Shown here in pieces: positions 38,301-49,618 of a stretch of DNA of 64,000 bases. The DNA is from Acorus gramineus (lineage: Eukaryota; Streptophyta; Magnoliopsida; Acorales; Acoraceae). The translations under genes and the position numbers were made by a program. How positions within the stretch are numbered: position 1 is the stretch's first letter; each line of letters begins with the position of its first letter. Where the stretch lies: positions 16,101,216-16,165,215 of the forward strand of contig CM060849.1 in assembly GCA_030737835.1 (NCBI GenBank). The letters are read 5' to 3'. A model generated the notes under the pieces. It was not told the origin of the DNA, did no database searches, and was given only the letters and a program-made list of their open reading frames with translations.

Positions 38301-41300
38301 TACTGACTTATATCAGATGATTCTGTGCCGCATGATGCATGAAGTGGAACTCTTAAGCTGCATAGGATGACTAGAACTGTCACCACATGAATAACATAAA
38401 TCAAATGTAAAGGTTTGCTTGGAGATGGTAGTGATTAAACCTGTTGACATTTAAAGCGTTGGCTCCTCCATCTGGTTGATCATCAATTTCAATATCGTCT
38501 GCTGTACAATTCATCTTCTTCATGTTGCCACGCACTCTAACAACTGCTGTATATCCACAGTACCTGATGGTGACGACTCCAACAGCATCAGTATCCTGCA
38601 AAAGAATTTATGAGGGAGAACATCGTAAAAAGTTATTCAAAACTTAAAAGGGACATTGAGTATTTGGTCCTCACATGCACTACTACATTCTCATCTGCAG
38701 TCAGCCCTTTCAGAAGGTTTTTCTGTGCAGCCTCCTCTGATTTTGCATCATTTTTCACTGTACCATCTGCTACATCTCTTTTCACAACTATACTCAAGTC
38801 TCCAATCCGTTCTTCATGCAATGTCGAGATAATAGAGGAAACTCCAGGATGTATGAAACAACGAATCGTGGAAACAGCTTTCCGGACGGCTATGTCGACA
38901 AATATGGTGTGAAGGAGAAAAGCCTTACGATCACGGATCAGCCTCTCCTCTTCAGTTTTGCATGGAAGGCTAGCCAGTATGGAAAACTCCCTCGACCATT
39001 CCCTATGGTCATGCTTGCCATCAAGGCCCTGCCCACCACCACTGCCTCCCCAGTTTTCATCTTCAATTGGTAGTGGAGGACACTTTGATGGGGATTCAGA
39101 TATTAAATGAGGGACAAGCCACGTATTCGCACGGAATCCATAAGGAAGATTACCAAACTGGGAAGGTAATATCAATATGTCACAAATTCCACATGGATAA
39201 TGGAAAAGATAACTTTGAATTGACTGAGCTAAAAAAACTGTCAAGGACACCTTACCTTGTTGTGTTCAAGAAAAGCTTTAATCAGGGACTCATAAGCCTA
39301 CATAAGTTGAGAACATCAATAATTGCTACCAGTCAAGTCTTAGAGTTTGAACAGAAATTGAAGGACATGCAGCAAAATATAGAAAGTTTAAGTTCACCTA
39401 CATTAGCAAAGGCACTGCTGAGCTGTTGAAGTAGGTCGACCAGGGAGTGACTTTGGATACATTGCTTCCCCGTTGTATAGAAACCATTCACAGAGGCAAC
39501 AACATGGAGCACTTTCCCATTGCAAACCTTAACCTGCATGCCAACCGTTTATTAAAATTTGATGCATAATACAAGATTGCCACATGCATATCATTATTTC
39601 ACTATTTTTCATTAAAATGAAGCAAGTGTTGTTCAGAGAGTTGAGCCTATGGAATCATTTTCCCATGCATGCATTTTTATAAAGTGATGGATAGTGAAGT
39701 GAATCAAAATTCATGGATTAAGAAAACAAAAAAGATTGATACATGTGAGGTGTCATTTTCTATCATAAGCTCTAGAATTGATGGTTTCTAATGCATTCTA
39801 AAGAATTATGAAATTCTACCTTTACACAGGCTATGATTTAATTATGATTAGGCAAACTTGTAAAAAAACATAATTTTTTAGCTCTATAAAGTGCTTCAGT
39901 AATTTAAAAGATCAACTTAAAATGTGAAACTTTCAACAAAATGCGTAACATATACCTGCAAATTTGACACAATCTATCAATTAAACTTTCGTAACTAGAG
40001 ACCATTCGATGTAACTACGAGGCAAAAATACGTGTAGTTAGAAGGAAAAAAAAAGTTCAAAAGACTATCCAAATACGCAAGTGTTCTCTAAAAAAACAAA
40101 CAGATGTAGTCATTTTAAATAAACAGTTCAGCTTTTAGTTTAAACATTAAAAAGAGTTGAATTTGTAAAAAAGAGAACTTGATGATAAATAAGCATACCT
40201 CCATTTCAAAGTAGTCCTGTGCATCTCGCCTCTCTCCATCACACTTCTTCAAATCTGCGTCAACCATAGCCACCATGATTACAAACTCACTCTACGGTGT
40301 TTGGAAACGATTTTGAAAAGAGCTTTTCACTTAAAGAATCTTCTGAAATAGCTTTCCACGAACATACTTTTATTTAACATACTTAAAAGCTGTTTTTTGT
40401 TCATTAGGACCGCGGGGGTATTTGGAAACGAGTTTGGATAAAACATGATTCCTACAAAAGCATATCTTTCAAAAGTTGTCCAAGCTCGTTCTCAAATGCT
40501 ATCAAAGTAGAGTAATAATGATTAAATAATAACAAATTGAACATAGTTGATGTGATCATATCAAATGTCCACGAAAATACCGTGGAATTCATATTTAGTT
40601 GGGCATGGTTAACATGAAAACTACATCTAATATGACATTTATAAAATTCATCCATAATTCAAAGTTAAGTGGACATAACTAATGTGATATCAAAGTCTAG
40701 AGTCATGATACTCATCCATTTTACAATGTGGAGCTGGTAACACAGTATATATACTCAACTACATTAGTATATAATCTATTGCGAAATATATATTCATTTT
40801 TTATACACAGTTCAAAAAATAAAAATAACTCAATCTCAACAATGACATGTTCGCAGTGTCTACTTTATCATCCACTTTACGTTAAATTTAATTTAAATAA
40901 AAAAAAATAAAGTAAACAAAGAGGGGACTCACATGATATGGGAGGAGTGATGTGAGAGAACGAAAAGAAATCATAAAACCCTGACAACCTCGGTGTCGGG
41001 TGAATCGCCGTCATCCCGAAATTCTCGGAGATCGGCGAAATCGGACCGTCCAACGTCCTAGATCCCGCCGCAGCCGCCGCCGTCTGCTTCCTCGCCTTCG
41101 CTGACGTGGCGCCGCCGCCCTTCCCCTCCCTGTGGTGGCCCCTCCCAAAACACGTGGTGCACGCGACAATGTCCAGCAGCCTCCGCACGTGCGACACCGC
41201 CTGCGCCTCCTCCGCATACGCCTCTGCGACACACGTGCGCCAATCAGTGGCTTTTTTTTGTAAATAAAGCACACTCGATGGGTGAGAGTTAACGAATAAC

Positions 41301-43990
41301 ACGTGATGCTTGCCGAGGTGGGACGTGAGGACGTCGCTTTTAATGTGATTCACGTGGAGACAAGAAAAATTATATAAATTGAATTTGGACGGTGTTGATT
41401 TGGTACTCCGTGTTTTAACGGACGGTCAGAATTTTCTCTCTTTTTGGGCCCCGTGGGGGGTCCAGTCGGTGTACCTGTGTTTAAATGGACGGTCAAAAAC
41501 ATTTTTGTTAAACTAACCCTCTGATTGATGGACCGCTGGTGTGGGTTCACCTAACCGGAGCCGCCACTTAGAAAACTCCGCTTCCTGTTTTACTCACTTT
41601 ACTCCTCCCCATGACATCCTCACTTTATTTATTTTTTTGGTCAATTGAAAAATAACCCCTATAAAATATTTCCCTACAGAAACGAAATTGAAGCAGAATT
41701 ATTTTTATATTGGACAAATAAATATTTTGTCTGATACAGAGTTTTTTTTACAGTAATAATGGGAATCTTCTGGTAAAGTAATATTTATGAAGTGGGTAAT
41801 GAGTACAAAATTTAAAATAGTAAAAAAAATTATAAATAAATCCTCCTAAATTTTTTAATGGTAATTTACACTTTTAGCCCCCTTAAATGAATATTGGCAG
41901 AAATAACCCCGCCCATCGAATATTTGTAAAAACTAACCCCGTTGACCCAGTTAGCGCTGCCACGTCAGCGCTGTCTTTTTTTTTTTTAATTTTTATACTG
42001 GAGACGGATTACATATAATCAGTCTTCAATACAAATTTTCAGAAATCCTGTGAAAGCACTGGAGACGGATTATATATAATCAGTTTCCAATACAAATTTT
42101 CAAAAAACCTGTGAAGACACTGAAAACAAGTTATATATAATCAGTCTCCAGTGCATTTCTACTTTAATGTTTTTTTTTTTTGTTATATAAATTGATGATT
42201 TTCTCAAACCCAGATATGAAAATACATAGATAATAAACATCTGTTAAGTCTCATAAATACAATCATCTAAATATTTTTATAAATCTTTTTTTTTTTAGCT
42301 TTGGCATTTACATCAGATGGTGAACAAGGGTGAAGTGATTGTATTTATGAGACTTAAGTTTTATTTCATTTAAGTTGTTTCTTATATGTGTATTCGATTC
42401 GAACAAAATTTATGAGATTTAAGTTTTATTTCATTTATGTTGTTTCTTATATGTGTGTTCGAGCAAAATTTTCATATCAGTGTTTGAGAAAACCATTAAT
42501 TTATATAACAAACAAAAAAAGAAAAAAAAATTTAAGGTAGAAATGCACTGGAGACTAATTATATATAATCCGTCTCCAGTGTTTTCATAGGGGTTCTGAA
42601 AATTTGTACTGGAGACTGATTATATATAATCCGTATCCAGTGTTTTAAAAAGTTGTACTGGAGACTGATTATATATAATCCGTCACCAGTACAAAAATTC
42701 AAAAAAAAAAATCAGCATTGACGTGGCAGCGCTGACCGGGTCAACGGGGCTAGTTTTTACAAATATTCGATGGACATGGCTATTTTTGCGAATTTTTATT
42801 TTTGCAAGGTTAAAAGTGCTAATTACCCAATTTTTTAACTATTCATAAACCACACGTGCAAGTTACATTGGCTATTCCAGAAAAAAAAAAAAAAAAGGGA
42901 ATATGCCCTTAGTGAGTAGGGGTGTGAAAGGTCCAAAAATGTGATTGGTGATTTTGTTTGGTTATTCAAACTGTGGAAAATTATGAAGAAAAAAGAAAAT
43001 TAGGGTTATAATTGATGTCACAGCCACCCACCTTCCACAATCTTCAAAACGCATGGTTTGAGTGAAGTGATTTCCACACTGTCATTCAACCTATGCCCCT
43101 TTACCTGCCAAGAAAAACTCACAACACACTTAGATGATTTTAGTGAGAATAAATAAACAACAGAGTTGTGACTGACTTATTACAACTTAACATGTGAGAT
43201 TGTTACATATCTGAATATGATGAGATTTGATCACAAAAAATCTTAACATTCAAATTTATAAAAATAATTTGATATGAAAGTCATAGAAAGATCAATCTTA
43301 AAAAAACTTGGTAATAATGTGTTTTTTGAATACATACCTCATGTGAGAGAGAGTAATTAGTGATGTGGCATGTCTCTACATTGGTTCCCAAAAGCTTTCT
43401 TACATCAATGATCTTGTCGGTTGATATCCCCTTGATTAAAAAAAATCACAAAACTGGTTTTTATGAATCCAATGAAAATTTTAAAATGACGAGGTGATAA
43501 TAAAGATTTGGAAATAAAAAATAAAAAAATAATAAGCACCTTGAGCACAACATGAGAGTCATAGGGAGTGAAGATTGATACATCAAGAACACTTGGGACA
43601 ACTGCACAAATTAAACATGAAGGGAAAAATAAACATATCATCAAAACAATAAGTAATCAAAATTATGAAGAAAAAAAAAAAAATTTATTGAGATTTAAAA
43701 CTTTTAGACTAGTGGAGACTAAAAGACAGAGTTGGATTTGAGGACACCAGTGTCATGCTTTTTATGTCTATCTGACTTGATCATTATCAGAGAGATTATT
43801 CAGGCATCACACAGGTTCTCTCTGATTCAACTCTGTCACTTCTCTTGATAGAACGAGAAATGAAGATCATCCTCCATTAAAACAATAACACCAAAAAGGA
43901 ATAAGACAAAAATATTTAACCTTTCTCTTCCTTCTTCCTCCTCTCTCCCTTAGCCTTATTTGCCTTGCCTCTGCTGGACTTGGGAGCCAT
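32336..43990 (-). CDS. REC: REC/TSS family protein (CLU domain + TPR), REDUCED CHLOROPLAST COVERAGE-like
   Basis: Large cytosolic/nuclear protein; Arabidopsis REC1-3 (REC2 = TSS) set the cell volume given to chloroplasts and are related to CLU/FRIENDLY. Twenty-three exons: 43990-43921, 43601-43540, 43430-43338, 43104-43032, 41223-40933, 40254-40199, 39533-39402, 39297-39256, 39157-38675, 38595-38441, 38357-37844, 37473-37411, 37313-37212, 36995-36684, 36592-36500, 36406-36305, 36129-36025, 35637-35504, 35238-35055, 34939-34808, 34420-34308, 34225-34144, 33952-32336. They total 5010 bases in closed phase, 1669 residues, normal for the family. Order: basic start [17 protein letters not shown]-terminal ubiquitin-like part ([15 protein letters not shown], residues about 23-105); [19 protein letters not shown] region ([16 protein letters not shown], about 273-500); [20 protein letters not shown]; TPRs about 850-1066; low-complexity tail with a PPPPPPPPP run. 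Which of REC1-3 is not resolved. Confidence 0.92.
35030..35048. repeat. 19-base G tract beside a REC 5' splice site
   Basis: In the transcript this is a poly-C run starting six bases after the 5' splice site of the exon 35238-35055 (CAG|GTCTCT then C19). The splice site is itself weak. Confidence 0.85.
41151..41356. promoter_or_regulatory. Cluster of five CACGTG G-boxes around REC exon 4 (the fifth coding exon)
   Basis: Perfect palindromic CACGTG at 41151, 41186, 41232, 41300 and 41351; also GACGTGG-type cores at 41103 and 41329. Two lie in the coding exon 41223-40933, three in the preceding intron. CACGTG is the core recognised by plant bHLH and bZIP factors. An in-frame ATG at 41353 with an open frame into the exon could serve an alternative first exon. 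Function is inferred. Confidence 0.5.
41859..42828. mobile_element. Foldback Mutator-like element, copy 3: 970-bp near-palindrome in REC intron
   Basis: Left end TGGTAATTTACACTTTTAGC pairs with the reverse complement of the right end GGGTAATTAGCACTTTTAAC, and pairing continues inward across almost the whole element. A 10-bp direct repeat AATTTTTTAA flanks it (41849-41858, 42829-42838), consistent with a 9-bp target duplication plus one shared base. Each arm carries three iterations of a CTGGAGACNGATTATATATAATC-like unit (named here by its consensus only, period about 60 bp) and a GTTGACCCGGTCAGCGCTGCCACGTC-type block near its outer part. The centre has matching TTATATAAAT...TTTCTCAAAC segments and a local duplication of a GAGATTTAAGTTTTATTTC unit. 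Non-coding. Confidence 0.82.
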
Positions 43991-44269
43991 TTTTTTTTTT
44001 AAATCAAAGTTCACCTAAGTTGGGGGTGACACATTAAAAGACCAACTTCATGTATCTCAAATCTTCATCTCCCCAAACTTTGAAAAAAGATTGAGAGAGA
44101 GGCAGAGAAGTATCAGAAGAACTTGAAACCTCTTAAAAGCCTCTCTCAAAGAGATAGGATAAGAGAGTACATGAAAGGATCACCCCTTCATGGATTTTTG
44201 ATAATTCTGGTCCTCTCGTTTTGGGTTATATCTCTCTCTCTCAAAACACATGTAAACACAAACATACAA

Positions 44270-44294
44270 CTCTCTCTCTCTCTCTCTCTCTCTC
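44270..44294. repeat. (CT)n run upstream of REC start
   Basis: About 25 bases of CT dinucleotide, 280 bases upstream of the REC ATG (43990); on the transcribed strand it is GA. A shorter CT run lies at about 44230-44241. GA-rich leaders and promoters are common in plants; it may lie in the 5' untranslated region. Confidence 0.85.
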
Positions 44295-44640
44295 ATATGG
44301 AGTCTCTCGTGGGGTCTATAAAGATGGGGGGAGCTGGTGCACCAAGACAAAATATAGGACAGCCGTTGATTTGACGACACGTGTCCGGTCATGTTCCCTT
44401 TGTTGGGAAGGCCGATCTCTTTTGTATTATTTAGTGTTGGGAGCTCCAATTAGCATGGCATTGATACAAAAATCTTGTTTTCACATGGATTAATTAAGGG
44501 GTTCTTTATTTTTATTCTCATTTTTTTTTTGGATACAAAATCTTGAGTACATAATTAATAAGTGAAAGATTCTTTTGATACAAAGTCTTGTGCACACAAT
44601 CAATTGATTCGACTGGTTGGGTTTTTTTTTTTTTTTTTTT

Positions 44641-45131
44641 GAAAAAATCTATATAACCCCTGTAATCTACTTGATATCCATTTAACCCCCTGTAATTTTA
44701 ATATATCCATATAACCCCCTGTAAACATACCATAAATGCAAATAACCCCCCGTGGTTAAATTTTTTTTAACAGAATTGAAATATTTTGGACATATTGCGT
44801 TATCTAAACCATGGTTAACAAATATGTATCATTTTAACCCTCTGAAAGTAGTCAATACTTAAAAAAAACTTAGAAGAGTGTAAAATTAGAAATATGAGGG
44901 TTTTTTTTTTAAGTATTGACCCTTTTTCGAGGGTTAAAAGAATACATATTTGTTAACCATGGTTTAGATAACGTAATATGTCCGAAATATTTCAATTCTG
45001 TTAAAAAAAATTAACCACGGAGGGTTATTTGAATTTATGGTGTGTTTACAAAGGGTTATATGGATATATTAAGATTACAAGAGGTTATATGGATATCAAA
45101 AAAATTAAAGGGGGTTATATGAATTTTTCCC
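44641..45131. mobile_element. Foldback Mutator-like miniature element, copy 4 (491 bp)
   Basis: Near-complete inverted repeat: left GAAAAAATCTATATAACCCC against the reverse complement of the right end, GGGAAAAATTCATATAACCC. Each arm has about four units built on ATAACCCCC spaced 30-33 bp (left arm near 44649, 44681, 44711, 44744). Inner arms match through TTAACCATGGTTTAGATAAC (CCATGG centre). It sits in a T-tract on both sides (T9 or more), so the target duplication is consistent with poly-T but not provable. Non-coding. Confidence 0.7.
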
Positions 45132-45261
45132 TTTTTTTTTTCTTCTGATTACGAGAACCGTAAACTATTATGGCGTCAGAGCCATTGATTATGGTACTTT
45201 TTTTTTTTTCCAGATAAATATTTGAAAGGGCTACTAAGCTTCTAACATGTTATAGATAGAC

Positions 45262-45412
45262 CACTATTACATATAGTAGACCAGAGATCCACGTAAACTC
45301 AGCCCAGAGGACTGGAGAACATTTCTTTTACTATCCTGTATTCGATCCGTAGGGATTGATCTGGGGTCCCAAAAGGAGGTCATGTTCCTGTGCCACTAGG
45401 TCAGGTATTGCG
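45262..45412 (-). mobile_element. Possible tRNA-derived SINE between two foldback elements
   Basis: On the minus strand: CTGACCTAGTGGCACAGGAA (box-A-like) and, about 40 bases on, ACGGATCGAATACAGG (box-B-like), followed by a GC-richer body. Resembles the 11560-11730 block in layout. No A tail or target duplication fixed. Tentative. Confidence 0.4.
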
Positions 45413-45532
45413 AACAACAGACTTCCATTGGTTAAACTTTGCGTTTGTGTATATGTGAGATTAGATTTTCGTTGTTGGGATGGTTCAACGCATCCTTTAT
45501 GAGCTAATGTGTTTCCTCTGTATTTAGATTTA

Positions 45533-45970
45533 GGGAAAAAACCATTCAACCCCTTTTAAATCTGACTAAAATCCATATAACCCTCTGATTTTTCTTAAAA
45601 TTCATATAAGTTCTTGAAAACACTTACTAAATCCAAATAACCCCCTGCATAAAATTTTCATTAATAGATGATGAATATTTTACGAATATTTTGTTTGGTT
45701 ATAATATATACAGAGAGGGTAAAATCGTCATTTATAGAAGATTTTTCATATTTTTAACACATCGTAGTAGTTTTTTTTAGTATATTATATTTTCAATCAG
45801 GGTTAATCAAACATAATGTTCACAAAATTTCATCTTCTATTAATGTATATTTTATTCAGAGGGTTATTTGAATTTACTAGATATTTTCAGAGGATTATAT
45901 GGATTTTAAGAAGAGTATGGGGGTTATATGAATTTCAGTTAGTTTACAGGGGATTATATGGATTTTTCTC
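45533..45970. mobile_element. Foldback Mutator-like miniature element, copy 5 (438 bp)
   Basis: Left GGGAAAAAACCATTCAACCCC-like end (21 bases; key parts GGGAAAAA and CAACCCC) pairs with the reverse complement of the right end, AGAGAAAAATCCATATAATC. Flanked by a perfect 9-bp duplication TTAGATTTA (45524-45532 and 45971-45979). Arms carry units near 45546, 45577, 45605 and 45640, the same plan as copy 4. Centre diverged and AT-rich. Non-coding. Confidence 0.8.
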
Positions 45971-46354
45971 TTAGATTTAACATTTTTTTTTTTACATATA
46001 TTTCTCATATTACTTATCAGCATCTAAATAAAAATGGATTAATTAATGTGGTTGCTTCCATCGTTCTTTTTCATTAAGCCATTGATGGAGACAGCTGGGG
46101 GTCTTAAGATTCATGGGTTAACTCTCACAGTCAATGGAGAGGTGATGTTTCCAAGTGAGTTCTTAGAAAGAAAGATTTGTTGTGACATCCTTTGAAGTGT
46201 AATGAATCAGTCCGGCAAAACAATAATGCGAGGTGTTAAATGCAAGTCATTGTTTATAGTGTTGGATGAAAAGTTGTGTTTGTTTTTATCTCGCTTGGTC
46301 TTTTGAATAGGGAACAAGCTAGCTAGGATGCTGATACGCTTGCATGGATGTTAT

Positions 46355-46615
46355 TTAATTAAAAAATTATGTAGATCCACTGTTAAATTAATTGTCATCA
46401 CCTTTTATAAATCAACTATCAAATCAACTGTCATCTTTTTTTCATTTTTTATAAATCTTTATCCACACTTTATTTATGTTTTGTCTAAACACTAAAAATC
46501 TTATTATTACGTTCTTCAACGAGAACAATTCAAAACATAATCAAACAAAAAATCACTTAATCTCTATTTATACTAGAATAGTCATAAGCCTTCAGAATAA
46601 CTTAATTCTCAAACC
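46355..46615 (-). mobile_element. Unclassified AT-rich miniature element, family B copy 4
   Basis: Reverse orientation of the 13215 family: TTTATAAATCAACTATCAAA, ATAAATCTTTATCCACAC, TTATTATTACGTTC, GAGAACAATTC, CATAATCAAAC in order. Non-coding; borders approximate. Confidence 0.55.
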
Positions 46616-48289
46616 AAACATGGATTTAGACATATAAATGTTTCATGTGGTATAGTATGTGTGTGTTCATTTATTATTTTATTATATTGAATAAGCATAG
46701 TAGAATACAGGAGATAATTATAACATATATTTTTTCTAGATATTTTTTTATTAGTATGAAAATTACATGTGAAAAAAAAAATCATGTTCAGTGTGAAAGC
46801 AAGCAACAGCAATAATTATGATCAACATTTTAAATTACTGATCCAAACTAAATTGGTACCCGAATTTTGAATGTACTAAACTTATAGTTCAATGGACAAA
46901 AGTATGTTCGTCTAATAAGTACTAGAGGTATCCAATATGTTCGGATTACTCCGTATCTATGGTATATATATGCTAGGGTACGTTATTATATAATGTTAGG
47001 AAAATGCATAAATGTACATGTGAGTTCCGTTTTCTAATGAATCAAATGTAATCTTCACCTAGCCTTCTCAGTTTTTTCTTTGCAAGGACGATGAGACCGA
47101 GATATATATTTAAAATGACAAGGGGTGTCCCTGTCAAGAACACTTTGATACTTAAATAAGTCAAGAATAGAGTTATTAACCAGAATTAAAATGAATATCA
47201 TATCTCTTCCATGATTCAGGTTTTATATCTATTCTTTTTTAATCTTGCACACTCGTTTTTTTTTATAACCAATTCTAGAAAAACTACTTTTAATTGTTTC
47301 ACGTACCATTGGACCAATTCTAAGAAGTGTGTGCTTATCTAATGAAATACATAGTTTTTTTATATAAAAAATAAGTATACGATGTAATGAATTGAATATG
47401 TATAGTTTAGCTTTGCGTTTTCCATAATCAAATATATATTCTTAAACAATTTTTAGACTGTTTTAATAGCACTATGGGGGAATGACTATCAGCGCAAAAC
47501 ACACCAAACAAGAAAGGTCCATTGCATTTTGGTCATGGATTTTGCAAACCTAAAACCTATGACAATCCCAGCTATATAGTAGAGAATGACTTTGAAGTAA
47601 GCCCCATTTCCATTATTTTAGAATAAATAACGTTACATACAGAAACACATGTAGCCTCACCTGTAATCTCAAAAAACTTTAATTATGTATGTATGTATAT
47701 ATGTATGTTTCATCTAATTAAACATAGATCTCTTCAGCGAAATGAAACTGCATGTAGGACAATACATAAACTGCGTGTGACAGTGAAAATAAGAAGAAAA
47801 AACAAAACAAATCAAAACTTGTGCCCCATCAGTGCTGTTTGCTTCATCAGCAAAAAAAATATCTTCCACTGAGACATTTGTTCTCTGAGACACATAAATG
47901 AACACAATGCAACAAAATGAACACTATTTCATGATGGTTTTACAGGGAAAACGAACCGTTGAACATGCAAATACAAGTCATTAGATGTGACAGAGAAATA
48001 CTGTTGTGAACAACATAGAATTTGGCTGAAGTTTTTTGTTTTTACTTTATAAACTCTAACCACATGAACCTTGTGGAAAGCAATCCTCCAAGAGAAGAAG
48101 TGTGTGGAATATGTGATTTTACATCAGTGGTTTAAATAATTGGGAATGCACATCATGGGGAATTTTTATTGTCTTTTTATCAGCACTAGTGACCTGACCA
48201 GTCACAATCATCAACTGGCCATGATTTACATGACCTTCTTGGTGATAATAAATTATTGATCAATAACCTTCTTTATTGAAATATAATAA

Positions 48290-48400
48290 TGGTCATGACC
48301 CCAAACGAGGTGGCTCTTGTCTCTTTTTTATTAGGTCTCAGGCTCGAATCTCATGAAGTTTGTAAATTAATTACAGATACATATGATGATGATGATGATA
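48290..48400 (+). mobile_element. Possible SINE scrap with (GAT)n tail
   Basis: GAGGTGGCTCTTGTCTC (box-A-like) and CAGGCTCGAATCTC (box-B-like), about 35 bases apart, followed by AT-rich sequence and a GAT run. No target duplication found. Weak. Confidence 0.3.
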
Positions 48401-49618
48401 ATAAGAATAATATATAAACAATAATGAATAATATAATTGTTGTTGTTGGCTATAGAGTTTTCAGATCCTATGTAAAACCAGGGATTTTAATACAAATTGT
48501 AGCTCACTCATGTAAATCAAATGGAAAATGTTTTATAGCCTAAACATGTTTTGATTTTTTCTTTTTTTTTTTCTTTTTTTATGATATACTTTTCTAATGA
48601 ATGAAGTACATAATTTTCCCAAAAAAAAAAAAAAACTCAAAAGAATTGAATGCATAACTCTTTTTTTCTTTTTGAAAAAAAATTTCATATACTTTCATCT
48701 AATAAAATACACTTAAAAAATAAGGAAAGAAAAACAGCACATAAGGTTTTCTGAATTAGTTTCAGAGTGGATTAGGTCACAGGGCTAAGGGCAAACCAAG
48801 TCCATTGCCCATTTGCCCCCCATTGGACAGGGCCAGCATCAATAAACCTAGATACTGTATTTGTACATGTACATTACTGTATCATGGTTTTTATACATAA
48901 AGAAGACATACATATACCCACCATTGACCTATTTAATCTTATAGATCACTGATACATTCAATTCGTTTTGCAGCCCCATGCACTATGATAGTATAATAGA
49001 TATACAACACTATCATAATGTATGAGGTTCTATCATAGTATATGGTACAAAACAAAATTCATTTTTTCCAAACAAAAAAATATATATTATTGTATTTTAG
49101 TATATATACTTCATTTCACATAACAACATACTTCAATAGGAGAGTATGTGATTTGTTTTAAAAAAGAAAAAAAAACCGATGTAGACTACAGTTGGGGGCT
49201 GCACTAGGGGCTGGAAGTATCATTTTCCATTCTTATAAAAGCATAGTCACATACACCTAGTTAGAAATTTTTTACATTCTCTAATTCATTAAAGTCTATA
49301 CTTCATTTTTTACAAAAGAATATATCTCATTAGATGAGATATACTATTTTAATTTTAAAAAATCAAAATAAATGCGGACCACTGATGGGGCAATAAACTA
49401 GGGGGTGTAGAATGACAACTATTCACACAGAAATAAAATTGGTATCCAAAGAACAGGAGGCTTACAAGAATGAATAATTGCATTTTTTTTCACTTGCAAA
49501 AGGATCACAAGGATTGCATCGCTTTCATGATCCAGTAAAACAATGGAATGTGTAGAAAGATCATCACTGAAAAAAAAAAAAAAAACTGAATTGCAAGATT
49601 GAGTGTTTGGTAATAATG

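Larger units (their letters stand above)
43991..49618. other. Intergenic spacer: REC promoter side to transporter 3' end
   Basis: 5.6 kb, AT-rich. From left: REC leader and a (CT)n run (44270-44294; GA on the transcribed strand); foldback elements at 44641-45131 and 45533-45970 with a possible SINE between them; a family-B miniature element at 46355-46615; then 46620-49618 with no recognised gene apart from a possible SINE scrap near 48290 and a (GAT)n run at about 48384-48400. Short open frames, including one at 47714-47905, match nothing I recognise. Confidence 0.65.

Noticed and set aside
41011-41274. Arg-rich and Gly-rich open frames over the GC-rich REC exon
   Set aside because: Shadow frames of the coding exon 41223-40933, caused by its high GC content. 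The same applies to the Pro/Arg-rich plus-strand frames over 63166-63760.
41859-42828. CRISPR-like array because of regularly repeated units
   Set aside because: Eukaryotic intron; the repeats are inverted between arms, few, degenerate and inside a foldback element with a target duplication.
47714-47905. Minus-strand frame with a protein-like stretch (RTNVSVEDIFFADEANSTDG)
   Set aside because: It reads like coding sequence, but I recognise no family, found no neighbouring exons with matching phase, and the start and end are arbitrary. Not called as a gene.
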